Positions 61,899 through 64,000 of a stretch of DNA of 64,000 bases are shown in pieces. The position numbers were made by a program, and so were the translations under genes. The notes beneath the pieces were generated by a model. It was given only the letters and a program-made list of their open reading frames with translations, ran no database searches and was not told the DNA's origin. How positions within the stretch are numbered: position 1 is the stretch's first letter; each line of letters starts with the position of its first letter. Source of the DNA: Ornithinimicrobium laminariae (GTDB lineage Bacteria; Actinomycetota; Actinomycetes; Actinomycetales; Dermatophilaceae); contig NZ_JAHZSU010000002.1 in the NCBI RefSeq assembly GCF_019457945.1, positions 744,001 to 808,000 on the forward strand, in the 5' to 3' direction.

Positions 61899-62618
61899 TC
61901 AGGAGCGGTATTCGGGGTTTTCGTAGTCGAAGCGCTCACCATCGCTCCATGCTGGGCGGACATTGCCGTAGGCCGGGATACCGCCAGCAGCCTTGAGGGT
62001 CTTGGCCATGTGCATGAGGTTCCACGTCATGAAGGTCGTGTTTTGGTTGGTGAAGTCGTTCTCGGGACCGCCGCTTCCCTCGTCGAGGTAGGACGGGCCC
62101 GGGCCCGCCTCGCCGATCCAACCAGCATCGGCCTGAGGCGGAATGGTGTATCCGACATGGCCGAGGCTATAGAGGATGTTCATCGCACAGTGCTTAATGC
62201 CGTCCTCATTGCCAGTAAGAAGGCAGCCAGCGACGCGGCCATAGAAAATTGACTGGCCCTGGTCGTTGAGCATGCCCGAAAGGGCATAGAGCCGCTCAAT
62301 GACGATCTTGGTGACGCTGGAATTGTCGCCGAGCCAGATTGGGCCACCGATCACCAGGATGTCACTGTCGAGGATCCCTGGGTAAAGGTCTGGCCAGGCG
62401 TCCTTTTCCCAGCCCTCTTCCTTCATATCTGGGTAGACGCCGATGGCGATATCGTGATCGATGGGCCGGATGACGTCGACGTCAACTCCGTTTTTGCGCA
62501 TAACAGCAGCGCTCGCGTCGATCAAGCCCTGAGTATGGCTCAGCGCGGGGCTCTTTTTGAGCGTGCAGTTGAGGAAGGTCGCTTTAAGGCCGGTGAAGTC
62601 AGTGTCGGGGGAGGTCAT
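61899..62618 (-). CDS. Flavodoxin-like NAD(P)H-dependent oxidoreductase
   Basis: A 239-residue flavoprotein of the NADPH-dependent FMN-reductase/flavodoxin-like family. LKATFLNCTLKKSPALSHTQ is the phosphate-binding loop for FMN. DILVIGGPIWLGDNSSVTK and VAGCLLTGNEDGIKHC are the ribityl and isoalloxazine contacts. The frame is open to 62690, but ATG 62618 (GAGG upstream) gives the natural start. The physiological electron acceptor is unknown. Confidence 0.85.
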   Translation of the reverse strand: MTSPDTDFTGLKATFLNCTLKKSPALSHTQGLIDASAAVMRKNGVDVDVIRPIDHDIAIGVYPDMKEEGWEKDAWPDLYPGILDSDILVIGGPIWLGDNSSVTKIVIERLYALSGMLNDQGQSIFYGRVAGCLLTGNEDGIKHCAMNILYSLGHVGYTIPPQADAGWIGEAGPGPSYLDEGSGGPENDFTNQNTTFMTWNLMHMAKTLKAAGGIPAYGNVRPAWSDGERFDYENPEYRS

Positions 62619-62713
62619 GGCTATAGCCTCACGTATGGCACCCAGGGGCGCAACTGATTTTGCTTGATGCGTCAGTGGAAGCAAACTCAAACAACGCCAG
62701 CCGCTACGCCTAT

Positions 62714-62968
62714 CTAGGCGCTCGCGCTAAGCACCAGAGCGCCAAGCACGAAGCCCGCGATAGTCGCGACGATGGCCACGATAAGCGCGATCTTCGACAG
62801 ACGCTCCTTGCGGGTGATGCCGACAGCGGCGGTAATAATGGCGGCGCCACCGAAGAGGATAGGGATAAAGACTACGGCAACAGCCGCAAGGACGAATGAG
62901 ATGATCGACAACAGGTTCGATCCACTTTTTGACGGCTCATTGTTGGCTGCTTGGTTGGTCTCTGTCAT
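62714..62968 (-). CDS. Small membrane protein, DUF4190-like
   Basis: An 84-residue protein: a polar N-terminus (MTETNQAANNEPSKSGSNLL) and two or three hydrophobic helices with the pattern SIISFVLAAVAVVFIPILFGG then ALIVAIVATIAGFVLG. The layout is that of the DUF4190 group of unknown function. AAGGAAG lies six bases before the ATG. Confidence 0.75.
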   Translation of the reverse strand: MTETNQAANNEPSKSGSNLLSIISFVLAAVAVVFIPILFGGAAIITAAVGITRKERLSKIALIVAIVATIAGFVLGALVLSASA

Positions 62969-63205
62969 GACGCTTCCTTGCGTTGTGTCTGGCTAGTGGC
63001 ATACGAACCACCCCGGCGTTTGCGTCATTAGTTTAAAGACCGAAGCGTGTCTGCGCCCGTCATAGTCATTGCGGCGAGCACTGTTTCCCTGATGAGGGCG
63101 ACTTTCCCACGGTGGTGGGCTGGATCGGTGCGGCAACGTCCATGAGTTGCGAGGACGGTGGTGCCCGCCGCGAGTCCGGGCTAGGGGCTCGCATACTCTG
63201 AATAA

Positions 63206-63385
63206 ATGAACACAGACAAGCAAAAAAAGGACAAGCCAAAGAAGACTCTCTCCGAGGCGGGATCATCTTTTGTCAACGCCGAGACCACAATGGGCGGTGC
63301 GGATAGCGTGCCGGACACGCCGGACGTCAACATCGCAAACGACGAGGACGGTCGGGACCTCAGCGTTCGGAAAGATAAAAACTAG
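63206..63385 (+). CDS. 59-residue highly charged protein, probably leaderless
   Basis: MNTDKQKKDKPKKTLSEAG begins a Lys-rich head; the middle is neutral and the end acidic, closing LSVRKDKN. It appears soluble and disordered. There is no ribosome binding site; CATACT at 63192-63197 is placed to act as a -10 for a transcript starting at or near the ATG, as in leaderless actinobacterial genes. No family is recognised. Confidence 0.45.
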   Translation: MNTDKQKKDKPKKTLSEAGSSFVNAETTMGGADSVPDTPDVNIANDEDGRDLSVRKDKN

Positions 63386-63387
63386 GG

Positions 63388-64000
63388 TTAGACCCTGCCC
63401 TTAAGCAATGCGTGCTGGTACACCAAAGGCTCGAGGTAGCGATCGAAGAACCAGAACGGCACCCGTGGTCGGGTCAAGTCGATCAAGGGAACTGAGCCAG
63501 TGGGGCGCCCGTCACGGTCGAATTCAGCGACCAGAGCACGGTGGCGTTCAACGGTAATGGGCACCACCGTGTAACCGTCGTAGCGACCAAATTCCTTGCT
63601 CAGGCGAGCGGCGATGATGTTGTCGCCCAAAATTTTCACCTGTTTGCGCAGGCCCCCACCGGATGGGCGAGTGTTGAGGGCAGCCGCGTCACCCACTGCC
63701 CAGACGGTGTCGAACCGGCAGTGCTGGAAGGTCTGCGGCTCAACGTCAACTAAGCCGGTCTCGGATTGCGCGAGCCCGCTCTCAGCGATCCATGCGCCTG
63801 GGCGGTAGGGCGGCACCAGATGGGCCATCGCCACATTGTGGACGGGCACAGCGCCCCTGGGTCCTTCGAGAGTGACTTGGCGGCTTTCGGGGTCAATTTC
63901 GGAGAGAGTCGTTCCGGTGTGAACCTCAACGCCGTATTTTTCTAGGTAGGGCTCCAGGCGCCGGTCGATGAACGGCACCCCCAGTACCGTGTCTGTCGGC
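63388..64000 (-). CDS. FAD-dependent NAD(P)/sulfide:quinone-type oxidoreductase, C-terminal part
   Basis: About 203 residues are visible and the frame continues past the window edge (PTDTVLGVPFIDRRLE at the edge). TVWAVGDAAALNTRP is the second FAD-binding motif, and GGGLRKQVKILGDNIIAARL is typical of sulfide:quinone and flavocytochrome-c-like oxidoreductases. The N-terminal dinucleotide fold lies outside. It is predicted to be membrane-associated and to pass electrons to quinone. The 3' end is two bases from the convergent 59-residue gene. Confidence 0.8.
   Translation of the reverse strand, partial: PTDTVLGVPFIDRRLEPYLEKYGVEVHTGTTLSEIDPESRQVTLEGPRGAVPVHNVAMAHLVPPYRPGAWIAESGLAQSETGLVDVEPQTFQHCRFDTVWAVGDAAALNTRPSGGGLRKQVKILGDNIIAARLSKEFGRYDGYTVVPITVERHRALVAEFDRDGRPTGSVPLIDLTRPRVPFWFFDRYLEPLVYQHALLKGRV

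Noticed and set aside
1..64000. rRNA, tRNA, insertion sequence or integrase genes
   Set aside because: None seen on either strand by eye; the island at 42025-47250 has no transposase or recombinase.

Overview
The window is high-GC actinobacterial DNA. The proteins (MurJ/DUF6049 pair, actinobacterial Ino1 next to a PadR regulator, CWB2-repeat wall protein, rpsF-ssb-rpsR-rplI-dnaB order) suggest a Micrococcales-type Actinomycete near its replication origin. That placement is inferred from gene content and order only; no rRNA or tRNA gene is visible.

Layout. 1-11250 is conserved envelope and housekeeping DNA: the start of murJ, a DUF6049 membrane-anchored protein, a Nudix hydrolase, the CCA-adding tRNA nucleotidyltransferase, a quinone-reductase-like enzyme, a GT87-like membrane glycosyltransferase, a class A penicillin-binding protein with a long TTEEP-repeat tail, a PadR regulator and inositol-phosphate synthase. 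11400-34810 is a large surface-glycopolymer locus. It holds an M15-like/CWB2 wall protein, several glycosyltransferases, an OafA-type acyltransferase, an asparagine-synthase-like amidotransferase, three tandem TupA-like ATP-grasp ligases, UDP-ManNAc-type and UDP-glucose dehydrogenases, and a Wzm/Wzt-type ABC exporter. Two nucleotide-sugar dehydrogenases plus amide-forming enzymes fit a uronic-acid (teichuronic) polymer carrying amide or peptide groups. 34988-40061 is metabolic: a biotinyl carrier domain, a DUF1445 protein, an aldehyde dehydrogenase, a C45-like acyltransferase and an alpha/beta hydrolase. 40222-42078 is the ribosomal operon rpsF-ssb-rpsR-rplI.

42025-47250 is an accessory island between rplI and the MATE/dnaB block. 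It is bounded on one side by a second, 98 percent identical copy of the rplI 3' end. It carries two modules of a secreted hydrophobic protein with small membrane proteins. It also carries a DesK/NarL-type two-component system, and upstream of the kinase gene lies a 55-codon ORF for a secreted peptide ending in two cysteines eleven residues apart. This is the best candidate for an undescribed peptide-signalling or bacteriocin-type system. 47270-49013 is a dimethylsulfone-type monooxygenase/flavin-reductase operon behind a SAM-type riboswitch whose closing helix overlaps the ribosome binding site.

49173-64000 contains a MATE exporter, a PAS-ANTAR-STAS regulator, dnaB with DnaA-box-like sequences upstream, a cupin, a pirin, a stress module (tandem universal stress protein plus a frameshifted P1B ATPase), a Na+/H+ antiporter, a HAD phosphatase, a PoxB-like enzyme, a flavodoxin-like reductase, small proteins, and the C-terminal part of an FAD oxidoreductase running off the end.

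All family assignments are from reading motifs by eye; no database search was run.
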